64,000 nt of DNA from Burkholderiales bacterium. GTDB lineage: Bacteria; Pseudomonadota; Gammaproteobacteria; Burkholderiales; Ga0077523. Shown here piece after piece: positions 20,592-28,290 of this stretch (its first letter is position 1; every line of letters begins with the position of its first letter). The stretch spans positions 122,440 through 186,439 of the forward strand of contig JALHMS010000003.1 of NCBI GenBank assembly GCA_022843925.1, written 5' to 3'. The notes under the pieces were generated by a model that did not search any database, was not told where the DNA came from, and saw nothing but the letters and a program-made list of their open reading frames with translations. The position numbers and the translations under genes were made by a program.

Positions 20592-21338
20592 ATGTTGAGC
20601 ACTTCCTCGGTACAGCCCCTCAGCCTCGAGCGGCTCAGAACCGCCTGCTCCACCTGCGGCCTCAGGGAACTGTGCCTGCCGGTGGGGCTTTCCCAACCCG
20701 AGATGGATCGCCTGGACGATCTCATCAGCCTCCGCCGCACCACCAAGAAGGGTCAAAGCATCTACCGCGCGGGCGATCGCTTCGACGCGATCTACGCGGT
20801 GCGATCCGGGTTCTTCAAGACCAACGTGCTGCTGGAGGACGGCCGCGATCAGGTGACGGGCTTCTACATGGGGGGCGAGCTGATCGGCATGGACGGGATC
20901 GGCACCGAGTTGCACACCTGCGATGCCATCGCGCTGGAAGACAGCGAAGTCTGCGTGATCCCGTTCAGCCGCCTCGAGGACCTCTCCCGCGAGGTGCAGG
21001 CGCTCCAGCACCATTTCCACAAGGTGATGAGCCGCGAGATCGTCCGCGATCACGGCGTGATGATGCTCCTCGGGAGCATGCGGGCCGAGGAACGCCTCGC
21101 CGCGTTCCTGGTGAACCTGTCGCAACGCTTCACGGCCCGGGGCTACTCGCCCTCGGAGTTCTACCTCCGCATGACCCGCGAGGAGATCGGCAGCTACCTC
21201 GGCCTGAAGCTCGAGACGGTGAGCCGTGTCTTCTCACGGTTCCAGGATGAAGGTCTGGTGAGCGTCCAGCAGAAGCACATCCGCATCATCGACATCCCGC
21301 GCCTGAAGCAGGTGATGAGCCACCAGCAGCCCTGCTGA
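20592..21338 (+). CDS. fnr: FNR-type oxygen-sensing transcription regulator
   Basis: A CRP/FNR-family activator of 248 residues. The N-terminal cysteines C19, C22 and C28 and the internal C110 match the [4Fe-4S] ligands of E. coli FNR, so it should sense oxygen directly. A cyclic-nucleotide-like beta roll (about 45-140) and a long dimer helix follow. The C-terminal helix-turn-helix reads TREEIGSYLGLKLETVSRVF, with the E..SR recognition residues that read TTGAT half-sites. Boxes of that sequence occur at four places in this window. A strong terminator follows at 21355. Confidence 0.96.
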   Translation: MLSTSSVQPLSLERLRTACSTCGLRELCLPVGLSQPEMDRLDDLISLRRTTKKGQSIYRAGDRFDAIYAVRSGFFKTNVLLEDGRDQVTGFYMGGELIGMDGIGTELHTCDAIALEDSEVCVIPFSRLEDLSREVQALQHHFHKVMSREIVRDHGVMMLLGSMRAEERLAAFLVNLSQRFTARGYSPSEFYLRMTREEIGSYLGLKLETVSRVFSRFQDEGLVSVQQKHIRIIDIPRLKQVMSHQQPC

Positions 21339-21354
21339 GGTGACGCACGAACGA

Positions 21355-21380
21355 GAAAGCCGCCCGGAGGCGGCTTTTTT
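21355..21380. terminator. Rho-independent terminator after fnr
   Basis: GCCGCC-CGGA-GGCGGC (21359-21374) is followed by six T on the + strand and preceded by AAA, so it can stop fnr transcription. It lies between fnr and the convergent DUF2892 gene and may act weakly leftward too. Confidence 0.9.
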
Positions 21381-21405
21381 CATCCCGAAGCGGTCGTACG
21401 AAGAC

Positions 21406-21624
21406 TCACTGGCACGCAGCCCCTTCCCGGACGCCGAACCGCTTCAGGATCATGTCGAGCGGGCAGAACGTCGTGAAGCCGCTCTGGAACAGATTTGCGC
21501 CCACGAAGGCGGTGAACCAGAGCCAGTTCGCGCTCACGAATAGGGGGCTGCCCTGGACGCCCAGCGCGAGCGAGAGCAGGACGAAGAAGCCGGCGACGAT
21601 GCGGACGATGCGATTGACGGTCAT
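21406..21624 (-). CDS. DUF2892 (YgaP-like) small membrane protein
   Basis: A 72-residue protein with two hydrophobic segments ([37 protein letters not shown]) and the typical DUF2892 ending [16 protein letters not shown]. This domain also occurs as the membrane anchor of YgaP rhodaneses and is often found beside sulfide-oxidation genes. The ATG at 21624 is preceded by GGAGACATCC. It lies 86 bases after the RND permease in the same direction, probably as the last gene of the MFP-SQR-RND operon. The molecular function is unknown. Confidence 0.88.
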   Translation of the reverse strand: MTVNRIVRIVAGFFVLLSLALGVQGSPLFVSANWLWFTAFVGANLFQSGFTTFCPLDMILKRFGVREGAACQ

Positions 21625-21710
21625 GGATGTCTCCTCGAAGGACCTCGCGGCCGGTGAGGCCGCCACGAAGTCAGGTTAGCGGACGCCCGCCCGAACCTAT
21701 GTGACCCCGG

Positions 21711-24700
21711 TCACGGAACCCGGCGATACAACGTCGAGTAGTACAGGATCGGGATCACCACGAGCGTCAGAAGCGTGGACACCGCGATACCGAACAGCAG
21801 CGACACGGCGAGCCCGCTGAAGATCGGATCGTCGAGGATGAAGAGCGCACCCAGCATCGCCGCGAGTCCGGTCAGCACGATCGGCTTCGCCCGTGCGGCG
21901 GCCGCGTGGATCACCGCCTGCTGGAGGGCGGTTCCCTCCGACACCTGCAGGTTGACGAAGTCGACCAGCAGGATCGAATTGCGGACGATGATGCCCGCCA
22001 GCGCGATCATCCCGATCATCGACGTCGCGGTGAACTGCGTGCCCAGGAGCGCGTGTCCGGGCATCACGCCGATCAGCGTCAGCGGGATGGGTGCCATGAT
22101 GACCAGCGGCACCACGTACGAGCCGAACTGCGCGACCACGAGCAGGTAGATGAGCACCAGCCCCACGGCGTACGCGATCCCCATGTCGCGGAACGTCTCG
22201 TACGTGACGGTCCATTCGCCGTCCCAGCGCAACGTGTAGCCGCCGTAGCGCTCCTCGGGCGCACCCAGAAACTCTTCGCCGAGGCGACCGCCCTCGGACA
22301 ACGCCATGCCGGCCGTCCGTGCACGGATGTCGAACATGCCGTAGAGCGGACTGTCGAGATCGCCGGCCATGTCGCCGAACACGTAAGCCACCGGCTGGAG
22401 ATCCTTGTGATGGATCGTGCGTTCGCGCTGGACCGGGACCGCTTCCGTGACTTCCGACAACGGGACGAGCGCGCCCGAACGGGATCGCACCGACAAGGCC
22501 AGCAGCGATTCCACCGAATCGAGCCGCTCCGGCGCCAGGCCGATCCGCACCGGCACCTCGTATTTCGCGTCCCCGTCGTGGATCGGCGTGGCGTACTCCC
22601 CGGCGAGGCCCATGCGCATGGTCCCGACGATGTCCATCGGCGCCACCCCCGCGATCGCCGCCTTGTTCTGCAGCACGCGCACGAGCAGCTTCGGCGCATC
22701 CTCGTCGACGCTGTCGTCCACGCCGATGATGTCCGGGGTCGTGCGGAAGATCTCCCGCACCTGCTTCGCCACCGCCATCTGGCCGGCGTAGTCGGGGCCG
22801 TAGATCTCCGCGACGATCGGCGACATCACCGGCGGCCCCGGCGGAACCTCCACCACCTTCACCTCGGCGCCGTGCGCCGCTGCGATCTTCTCGAGCGCCG
22901 GGCGCACGCCCTGGGCGATCTCGTGGGACTTCCGATCCCGCAGGTGCTTGTCCTGCAGGTTGACCTGCATGTCGCCGGATTCCGGCGCGGCCCGCAGGTA
23001 GTACTGCCGCACGAGTCCGTTGAAGTCGATCGGCCCCGCTGTGCCCACGTACGCCTGGTAGTCCACCACCTCGGGCACCTTCGCCAGTTCGGACCCGATA
23101 TCCCGCATCACGGCGGAGGTGCGTTCCAGAGGCGTGCCCACCGGCATGTCGACGACGATGCGGAACTCGGACTTGTTGTCGAACGGCAGCATCTTCAGCA
23201 CCACCAGCTTGAACACCGCGAGCGACGCCGCCGCGACGATGGCCAGCGCGATCGCACCGAACAGCGCCATCCGTCGCGGACGTCCCCTCGCCCCGTCGAG
23301 CAGCGGTGCCATCCGACCGAAGAGCCGATCGAGGCGCCCTTCCCCGGCGGGCGCCGTGCCGTGATGACCCGACTTCAGCCACTTCGAGGCGAGCCACGGC
23401 GTCACCACGAACGCCACCGCGAGCGAGATGGCCATGCCCATCGACGCGTTGATCGGGATCGGGCTCATGTACGGCCCCATCAGGCCCGACACGAACGCCA
23501 TGGGCAGCAGCGCCGCGATCACCGTGAGGGTCGCGAGGATGGTCGGTCCGCCCACCTCGTCGACGGCACCGGGGATCAGCGTGACGAGCGGCGCGTCGTG
23601 GAGCTGCGAATGGCGGTGGATGTTCTCCACCACCACGATGGCGTCGTCCACCAGGATGCCGATCGAGAACACGAGGGCGAAGAGCGACACCCGGTTCAGG
23701 GTGAACCCCCACGCCCAAGAGGCGAACAGCGTGGCGGCGAGTGTCAGCACGACGGCGACGCCCACGATCGCGGCCTCCCGGCGGCCGAGCGTCAACCACA
23801 CCAGCACGACCACCGAAAGGGTCGCGAAGCCGAGCTTCTGGATCAGCTTCATCGCCTTGTCGTTGGCCGTCACCCCGTAGTTGCGGGTCGCCGTGACGTG
23901 CACGCCTTCCGGAATGATCTGGCCCTCGAGCGCCTTGACCCGTTCCAGCACCGCCGTCGCGACCGTGACCGCGTTCTCCCCCGCCTTCTTCGACACGGCG
24001 AGCGTGACAGCCGGGTGTTCGCCCCGCGCCCCGCCCTCCGCCGCCGGGCCCGTTCCGTACCAGGCATATCGCGCGGGCAGATCCGGCCCCTCCGCGACTC
24101 TCGCCACGTCGGTGACGAACACCGGCTGCCGTTCGAACACGCCCACCACGAGCTGCCTCACCTCGGCGGCGCTCGCGAGCCACGTGCCGGTCTGAACCAG
24201 CACCTCGCGGTTGTCCCGCACGAGGGAGCCCGACGGCTGCGATGCGTTCGCGAGCTGCAACGCATTGCGCAGATCCTGGGCGGTGATGCCGAAGGCGTTC
24301 AGTCGCTCGGCGTCGATCAGCACGCGCACGACCTGCCCCGGGCCCCCGATCGTCGAGACATCACGGGTACCGGGAACGCGCTTCAGCTCGACCTCCATCG
24401 CGTGGGCGACCCGCTCCAGCTCGAACGCGCCGCGGGCGGCATCGTCGGTCCAGAGCGTGAGCGCGACGATCGGGACATCGTCGATCCCCTTCGCCTTCAC
24501 GACGGGTTCACCCACGCCCAGCCCCCTCGACAGCCAGTCGCGATGCGCAGCCAGCGTGTCGTGCAGCCGTACCAGCGCCCGGGTCTGGTCCTCGCCCACC
24601 TTGAACTGCACCGTGAGGACGGCCATGCCCGGCCGCGAGACGGAGTAGACGTGGTCGACACCCGCGATGCGCGAGAGCACCTGCTCCGCAGGGGTCGCGA

Positions 24701-24896
24701 CGAGACTCTCGACATCCTTCGCCGACGCGCCGGGGAACGGCACGAAGACGTTGGCCATCGTGACGTCGATCTGGGGCTCCTCCTCGCGCGGCGTGACCAC
24801 CACCGCGAAGAGACCGGCCAGCATCGCGACGAGCGCGATGAGCGGGGTCAGTTGTGAACGAAGGAAGAAGGCGGCGATGCGGCCGGAGATGCCCAT
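21711..24896 (-). CDS. RND-family efflux permease
   Basis: A 1061-residue inner-membrane pump of the AcrB/MdtB class, driven by protons, that works with a periplasmic adaptor and an outer-membrane channel. The N-terminal TM1 (LTPLIALVAMLAGLFAVVV) is followed by two large periplasmic loops and the TM4 motif GILVDDAIVVVENIHRH with the paired Asp of the proton relay. The protein is full length. The adaptor gene is two genes upstream, separated by SQR; no outer-membrane factor gene is present in the window. The substrate cannot be read from sequence. The operon with SQR suggests polysulfide, another sulfur compound, or an inhibitor met in sulfidic conditions. Confidence 0.93.
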   Translation of the reverse strand: MGISGRIAAFFLRSQLTPLIALVAMLAGLFAVVVTPREEEPQIDVTMANVFVPFPGASAKDVESLVATPAEQVLSRIAGVDHVYSVSRPGMAVLTVQFKVGEDQTRALVRLHDTLAAHRDWLSRGLGVGEPVVKAKGIDDVPIVALTLWTDDAARGAFELERVAHAMEVELKRVPGTRDVSTIGGPGQVVRVLIDAERLNAFGITAQDLRNALQLANASQPSGSLVRDNREVLVQTGTWLASAAEVRQLVVGVFERQPVFVTDVARVAEGPDLPARYAWYGTGPAAEGGARGEHPAVTLAVSKKAGENAVTVATAVLERVKALEGQIIPEGVHVTATRNYGVTANDKAMKLIQKLGFATLSVVVLVWLTLGRREAAIVGVAVVLTLAATLFASWAWGFTLNRVSLFALVFSIGILVDDAIVVVENIHRHSQLHDAPLVTLIPGAVDEVGGPTILATLTVIAALLPMAFVSGLMGPYMSPIPINASMGMAISLAVAFVVTPWLASKWLKSGHHGTAPAGEGRLDRLFGRMAPLLDGARGRPRRMALFGAIALAIVAAASLAVFKLVVLKMLPFDNKSEFRIVVDMPVGTPLERTSAVMRDIGSELAKVPEVVDYQAYVGTAGPIDFNGLVRQYYLRAAPESGDMQVNLQDKHLRDRKSHEIAQGVRPALEKIAAAHGAEVKVVEVPPGPPVMSPIVAEIYGPDYAGQMAVAKQVREIFRTTPDIIGVDDSVDEDAPKLLVRVLQNKAAIAGVAPMDIVGTMRMGLAGEYATPIHDGDAKYEVPVRIGLAPERLDSVESLLALSVRSRSGALVPLSEVTEAVPVQRERTIHHKDLQPVAYVFGDMAGDLDSPLYGMFDIRARTAGMALSEGGRLGEEFLGAPEERYGGYTLRWDGEWTVTYETFRDMGIAYAVGLVLIYLLVVAQFGSYVVPLVIMAPIPLTLIGVMPGHALLGTQFTATSMIGMIALAGIIVRNSILLVDFVNLQVSEGTALQQAVIHAAAARAKPIVLTGLAAMLGALFILDDPIFSGLAVSLLFGIAVSTLLTLVVIPILYYSTLYRRVP

Positions 24897-24924
24897 GGGG
24901 TCCTGGAGTCGTCGATTTGGAGGA

Positions 24925-26196
24925 TCAGGTCTTCAGCTTGCGGATGCCGAGGCTGTGGAGCACCAGTTTCTCGTAGAGGGGTTCGGAGGTGCCCTTCTTC
25001 ATCTTCCGGATGAAGTACTTCTCGAAGGCCACCTTCGCCAGATGCACCCAGCGGCCCTCCGAGAACCAGTTCACGTTCCGCGGCGGGATCTGCGGGAGCG
25101 CGACGAACGCCACGCCCGTGTCGCCGAAGTCCGCGAGACACAGCGCGTTCCAGGTGGCGGTCTCCTCGGGTTCCCGGCCGTCCAGCTCCGCGCGGATGTT
25201 GTGCGCCGTGGCGGTCACCATCGACTCGATCATGTAGCCGGTCTTGGGCGCACCGGTCGGGACCGGCGTCTGCTCGACCGGCGGGATCGCGACGCACACA
25301 CCGACCGAGTAGATGTTCTTGTACGTCGGATTGCGCTGATGTTCGTCGATGAGGACGAAGCCGCGCGGATTCACCAGGCCCTCGATCCCGGCCACGGCAT
25401 CGACGCCCTTGAACGCGGGCAGCATCATCGAGTAGCCGAAGGGCAGTTCATGGAGGCGCTTCTCCTTGCCCATCTCGTCGTACTCGGTGACGTGCATCTT
25501 TCCGGCTTCGACCCGCGTCGTCTTCGCGTTGCAGATCCACTTGATGTTCCGCTCCCGCATGGCCGACTCGAGCAGCGTCTTCGAGTCACCCACGCCGCCC
25601 AGACCCAGGTGCCCGATGTAGGGCTCGGCGGTGACGAAAGTCATCGGGACGCGATCGCGGATCTTCCGTCTGCGCAGGTCCGTCTCCATGATGAAGGCGA
25701 ACTCGTACGCGGGGCCGTAGCACGAGGCGCCCTGCACCGCGCCCACGACGATCGGTCCGGGCTTCGCGACGAACGCCTCCCACGCGCGACCGGCGGCGAC
25801 CGCGTGATCCACGTGGCAGACCGACTGCGTATGGCCGTCCGGACCGAGGCCCTCCACTTCCTCGAACGCGAGCCGCGGACCGGTCGCGATGACCAGGAAG
25901 TCGTAGTCGAGGGAGCTGCCGTCACCGAGCTCGAGCCGGCTTTCCTCGGGGCGCACGCGCTTCACGCCCGCTGCGTTGAAGTGGATGCCCTTCTTCTGGA
26001 GATACTCCGCGACGGGGAACTCGATGTCGTCGCGCACGCGCCAGTTCACGGCAACCCAGGGGTTCGACGGCACGAAATGGAACGTGGGCGAGTTCGAGAC
26101 GACGGTCACCCGGTCGCCAGGCCGCGCGAGATGCTGCATCTCGTACGCCATGGGCATCCCGCCGAGTCCTGCGCCGATGATCACGATATGGGCCAT
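24925..26196 (-). CDS. sqr: Sulfide:quinone oxidoreductase
   Basis: This FAD-dependent monotopic membrane enzyme oxidises sulfide to polysulfur and passes electrons to quinone. It has 423 residues. The N-terminal dinucleotide fold is IVIIGAGLGGMP. Cysteines C127 (QSVCHVDHA), C159 (VQGASCYGPAYEF) and C353 (WNALCLADFG) fall at the spacing of the three redox cysteines known in Acidithiobacillus ferrooxidans SQR (128, 160, 356). FVPSNPWVAVNW and VPTGAPKTGYMIESM are also shared with that enzyme, and the amphipathic C-terminus (KYFIRKMKKG) should bind membrane. The ATG at 26196 comes one base after the MFP stop, with GGAGGAAG ahead, so adaptor and SQR are coupled. Electrons could reach the cbb3 oxidase encoded nearby. 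Confidence 0.92.
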   Translation of the reverse strand: MAHIVIIGAGLGGMPMAYEMQHLARPGDRVTVVSNSPTFHFVPSNPWVAVNWRVRDDIEFPVAEYLQKKGIHFNAAGVKRVRPEESRLELGDGSSLDYDFLVIATGPRLAFEEVEGLGPDGHTQSVCHVDHAVAAGRAWEAFVAKPGPIVVGAVQGASCYGPAYEFAFIMETDLRRRKIRDRVPMTFVTAEPYIGHLGLGGVGDSKTLLESAMRERNIKWICNAKTTRVEAGKMHVTEYDEMGKEKRLHELPFGYSMMLPAFKGVDAVAGIEGLVNPRGFVLIDEHQRNPTYKNIYSVGVCVAIPPVEQTPVPTGAPKTGYMIESMVTATAHNIRAELDGREPEETATWNALCLADFGDTGVAFVALPQIPPRNVNWFSEGRWVHLAKVAFEKYFIRKMKKGTSEPLYEKLVLHSLGIRKLKT

Positions 26197-26197
26197 T

Positions 26198-27256
26198 TCA
26201 CTTCCTCCCCTGTTGGGCAGCACCGGCCGCCACGGCCATGCCTGCCTTGACCGGATCCAGGGCGACCTTCTCCCCTGGCTGAATGCCTGCGAGCACCTCG
26301 ATCAACTCCGGGCCGGCCGATTCCCCTGCCCGGATCTGCCGGAGCCGCGGAAGCCCCTCGGCACCGACCACGTACACCGCGGTCACCTCGCTGCGCCGCA
26401 GGACCGCGCGCGACGGAATCACGAGCCGGCGTTCCCGGCCGATCGCGAAGTGCGCCCGCGCGAACACGCCGGGGTAGATGTCGCGTACATCGCGCGGCAG
26501 GTCGATCCGCACCCGGGTGACGTGCGTTTGCGAATCGGCCGACGGGAGCACGGTGACGGCCCTGCCCTCGACCCATCGCCCGATCGAGGGAATCTCCACC
26601 GAGGCCTTCGCGCCGGCACGCACCGCTGCGACGCGGTACTGCGGCACCACTGCCACGACCCGGAGATCCGCCGGATCGAAGCCCGTCAGCAGCGCCTTGC
26701 CCGGCGCGGCCATCTCGCCCAACTCGACGTGCCGCGCGGATACGACGCCGCTATAGGGTGCGACCACCGTCGTGTAGCTGCGCGAAGTGGAAGCCTGACC
26801 GGCGGAGGCTTGCGCCGCCTTCCAACCCGCCTCGGCGACCCGGAAGGCCGCCTCCGAGCGATCGAGCGCGGCCTGGCTCACGAACTTCTGTCTCGCCAGT
26901 TCGCGGGTGCGCTCGAGCTCGACCCGCGCGTTCTCGTAGGCGGCCCGCGCCTGGGCGACCTGGGCGACGGAGCCGGCCAGCGCCTGTTCGAGCTGTTCGG
27001 GATCGATGCGCGCAATGACCTCGCCCTGGCGCACGGCATCGCCGACGTCGAACCGCAGTTCGACGATGCGACCCGTCGTCTGGGCCGAGATGGTGGACTG
27101 GCGAGTGGCCTCGACCACCGCCTCGGTCGCGTACGTCACGTCGACCTCGCGGTAGCTGGCCTCCGTGGTCTCGAGAGCCTCGGCGCGTGCGACCCCGGAT
27201 GGGAGGATCCCGGCGAGTGCCAGCATGGCGAGCAGTTGGAGCGTGCGCATGGTCAT
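26198..27256 (-). CDS. RND efflux periplasmic adaptor (membrane fusion protein)
   Basis: A 352-residue HlyD/AcrA-type adaptor that links the RND permease to an outer-membrane channel. A signal peptide ends near VARAEA with no lipobox cysteine. The lipoyl halves are ISAQTTGRIVELRFDVGDAV and TVVAPYSGVVSARHVELGE. They flank an alpha-helical hairpin of about 70 residues (ARAAYENARVELERTREL onward), followed by the beta-barrel domain. Two ATGs two codons apart (27256, 27250) are possible. The first has CCAGG at better distance. It is the first gene of the adaptor-SQR-permease operon, with an imperfect FNR/CRP palindrome about 65-77 bases upstream. Confidence 0.9.
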   Translation of the reverse strand: MTMRTLQLLAMLALAGILPSGVARAEALETTEASYREVDVTYATEAVVEATRQSTISAQTTGRIVELRFDVGDAVRQGEVIARIDPEQLEQALAGSVAQVAQARAAYENARVELERTRELARQKFVSQAALDRSEAAFRVAEAGWKAAQASAGQASTSRSYTTVVAPYSGVVSARHVELGEMAAPGKALLTGFDPADLRVVAVVPQYRVAAVRAGAKASVEIPSIGRWVEGRAVTVLPSADSQTHVTRVRIDLPRDVRDIYPGVFARAHFAIGRERRLVIPSRAVLRRSEVTAVYVVGAEGLPRLRQIRAGESAGPELIEVLAGIQPGEKVALDPVKAGMAVAAGAAQQGRK

Positions 27257-27319
27257 GAACCTGGATGGGGGGGAAGGCGGTGGACACGCAGATCGTGCGC
27301 GCCCGGGGCGACAGCCTCG

Positions 27320-27333
27320 GTGACCTGGATCAC
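27320..27333. promoter_or_regulatory. Imperfect FNR/CRP-family palindrome before the adaptor-SQR-RND operon
   Basis: GTGACCTGGATCAC is a perfect 4+4 inverted repeat (GTGA-N6-TCAC), whose core ACCTGGAT is identical to the core of the ccoN and ccoI FNR boxes (TTGACCTGGATCAA). The outer bases are GTG/CAC instead of TTG/CAA, closer to a CRP or DNR-like site. It is centred about 70 bases before the adaptor start. Confidence 0.5.
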
Positions 27334-27357
27334 AGAGCGCGCGAACAGCGGGGCTGG

Positions 27358-27392
27358 CGAAAACGAGAACGGACGGGATTGACCGTCCGTTC
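27358..27392 (-). terminator. Terminator-like hairpin ending the cco gene set
   Basis: GAACGGACGG-GATTGA-CCGTCCGTTC is a perfect 10-bp stem (27367-27392). Read leftward it is followed by TCGTTTTCG, a modest T-rich tail. It lies just downstream of the 102-residue membrane protein gene, separating the cco operon from the adaptor-SQR-RND operon. Confidence 0.65.
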
Positions 27393-27417
27393 CGCACTGC
27401 CGGTCACCCGCTTCGCG

Positions 27418-27726
27418 TCAACCGCAGCAGGCGTTGGGATCCTCGCGCTTCGGGCACCCGGGCGGGCGCTGCGTCGGGTCAGGGATGGGACACCGGTTGA
27501 TCTCTGCCGAGGTGCGCTGGAAGAACAGCGTGAGTGCACTGGAGCACGCCGCGAACGCCCAGAAGCAGAAGAAGCCGGCGGAGTAGATCGCGACGCGGCT
27601 CGCCACGAGAGGCTCCCCGAAGAGGGTCAGATCGGCCGGATCGAACACCGTGAAGAAGATGCCCTCGCCGATGCCGCCCACGATGAAGGCAGGCCAGAGA
27701 ATGTGGATCCATCGTTGCGCGGTCAT
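27418..27726 (-). CDS. Small two-helix membrane protein with Cys/Pro-rich tail
   Basis: 102 residues, starting at an ATG preceded by GGAGGCGACG. Two hydrophobic segments (HILWPAFIVGGIGEGIFFTV; VAIYSAGFFCFWAFAACSSA) are followed by a cytosolic or periplasmic tail with five cysteines (CPIPDPTQRPPGCPK and the final PNACCG). I recognise no defined domain. It lies 23 bases after the FixH stop in the same direction and so is probably the last gene of the cco operon. Position and cysteines make a role in oxidase metallation thinkable, but this is only inference. Confidence 0.8.
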   Translation of the reverse strand: MTAQRWIHILWPAFIVGGIGEGIFFTVFDPADLTLFGEPLVASRVAIYSAGFFCFWAFAACSSALTLFFQRTSAEINRCPIPDPTQRPPGCPKREDPNACCG

Positions 27727-27749
27727 CGTCGCCTCCCAGTATGTCGACC

Positions 27750-28262
27750 CTAGCGAACCTGGGGCCGCAGATCGAGCGCGTCGTCCGCGTCCGCGACCCA
27801 CATGCCCGTGACCCGCCACGAGGCCGTCGGGTCCTCGAGCATGACCTTCCACTTGCCGTCGTGCATCGGCACGAGCCTGCCTTCGTACCAGCCACCGGCC
27901 ACCCGCACGACGTCGATGCGCTGATCGAGACCGGCGCGCGTGGCGTGGGCGAACCGGAGGACCAGTTGGTCCGGCGCATTCTCGCGGCCCCCCAGCGACA
28001 CCCGCACGCTGGCGCCATCGCCGGAGAACATCAGCTTCGCCTCGACGCCGAGGGCCACCGCCGCCTCCTCACGCGCCAGGGTGCGGTTGATGGCGAGGCC
28101 CTGCTTGTAGTAATCGTCCGTGACGAGGGCGTCCTCGTACGTGACGGCGTACCAGAGCGTCACGAATCCCGCGACGATCACGATGGCGGGGCCCGACATG
28201 AGGATCCATGGCCAGGGTTCCCGGTACCAGGGCTTGATGCTTCCCGCCGCGAGCGTGTTCAT
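27750..28262 (-). CDS. ccoH: FixH/CcoH cbb3 oxidase assembly protein
   Basis: 170 residues: one N-terminal membrane anchor (WPWILMSGPAIVIVAGFVTLW), then a periplasmic FixH domain beginning YEDALVTDDYYKQGLAINR, a strong family signature. CcoH interacts with CcoN and is needed for stable cbb3 assembly. The ATG at 28262 follows AAAGGAGAACGAC, which outweighs an in-frame ATG at 28286 eight codons upstream. It lies 28 bases after ccoG. Confidence 0.92.
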   Translation of the reverse strand: MNTLAAGSIKPWYREPWPWILMSGPAIVIVAGFVTLWYAVTYEDALVTDDYYKQGLAINRTLAREEAAVALGVEAKLMFSGDGASVRVSLGGRENAPDQLVLRFAHATRAGLDQRIDVVRVAGGWYEGRLVPMHDGKWKVMLEDPTASWRVTGMWVADADDALDLRPQVR

Positions 28263-28290
28263 GTCGTTCTCCTTTCTCGGCTTCATCGCG

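Noticed and set aside
21906..24857. + strand frame of 983 codons
   Set aside because: Antisense shadow of the RND permease; His/Arg/Asp-rich, no domain.
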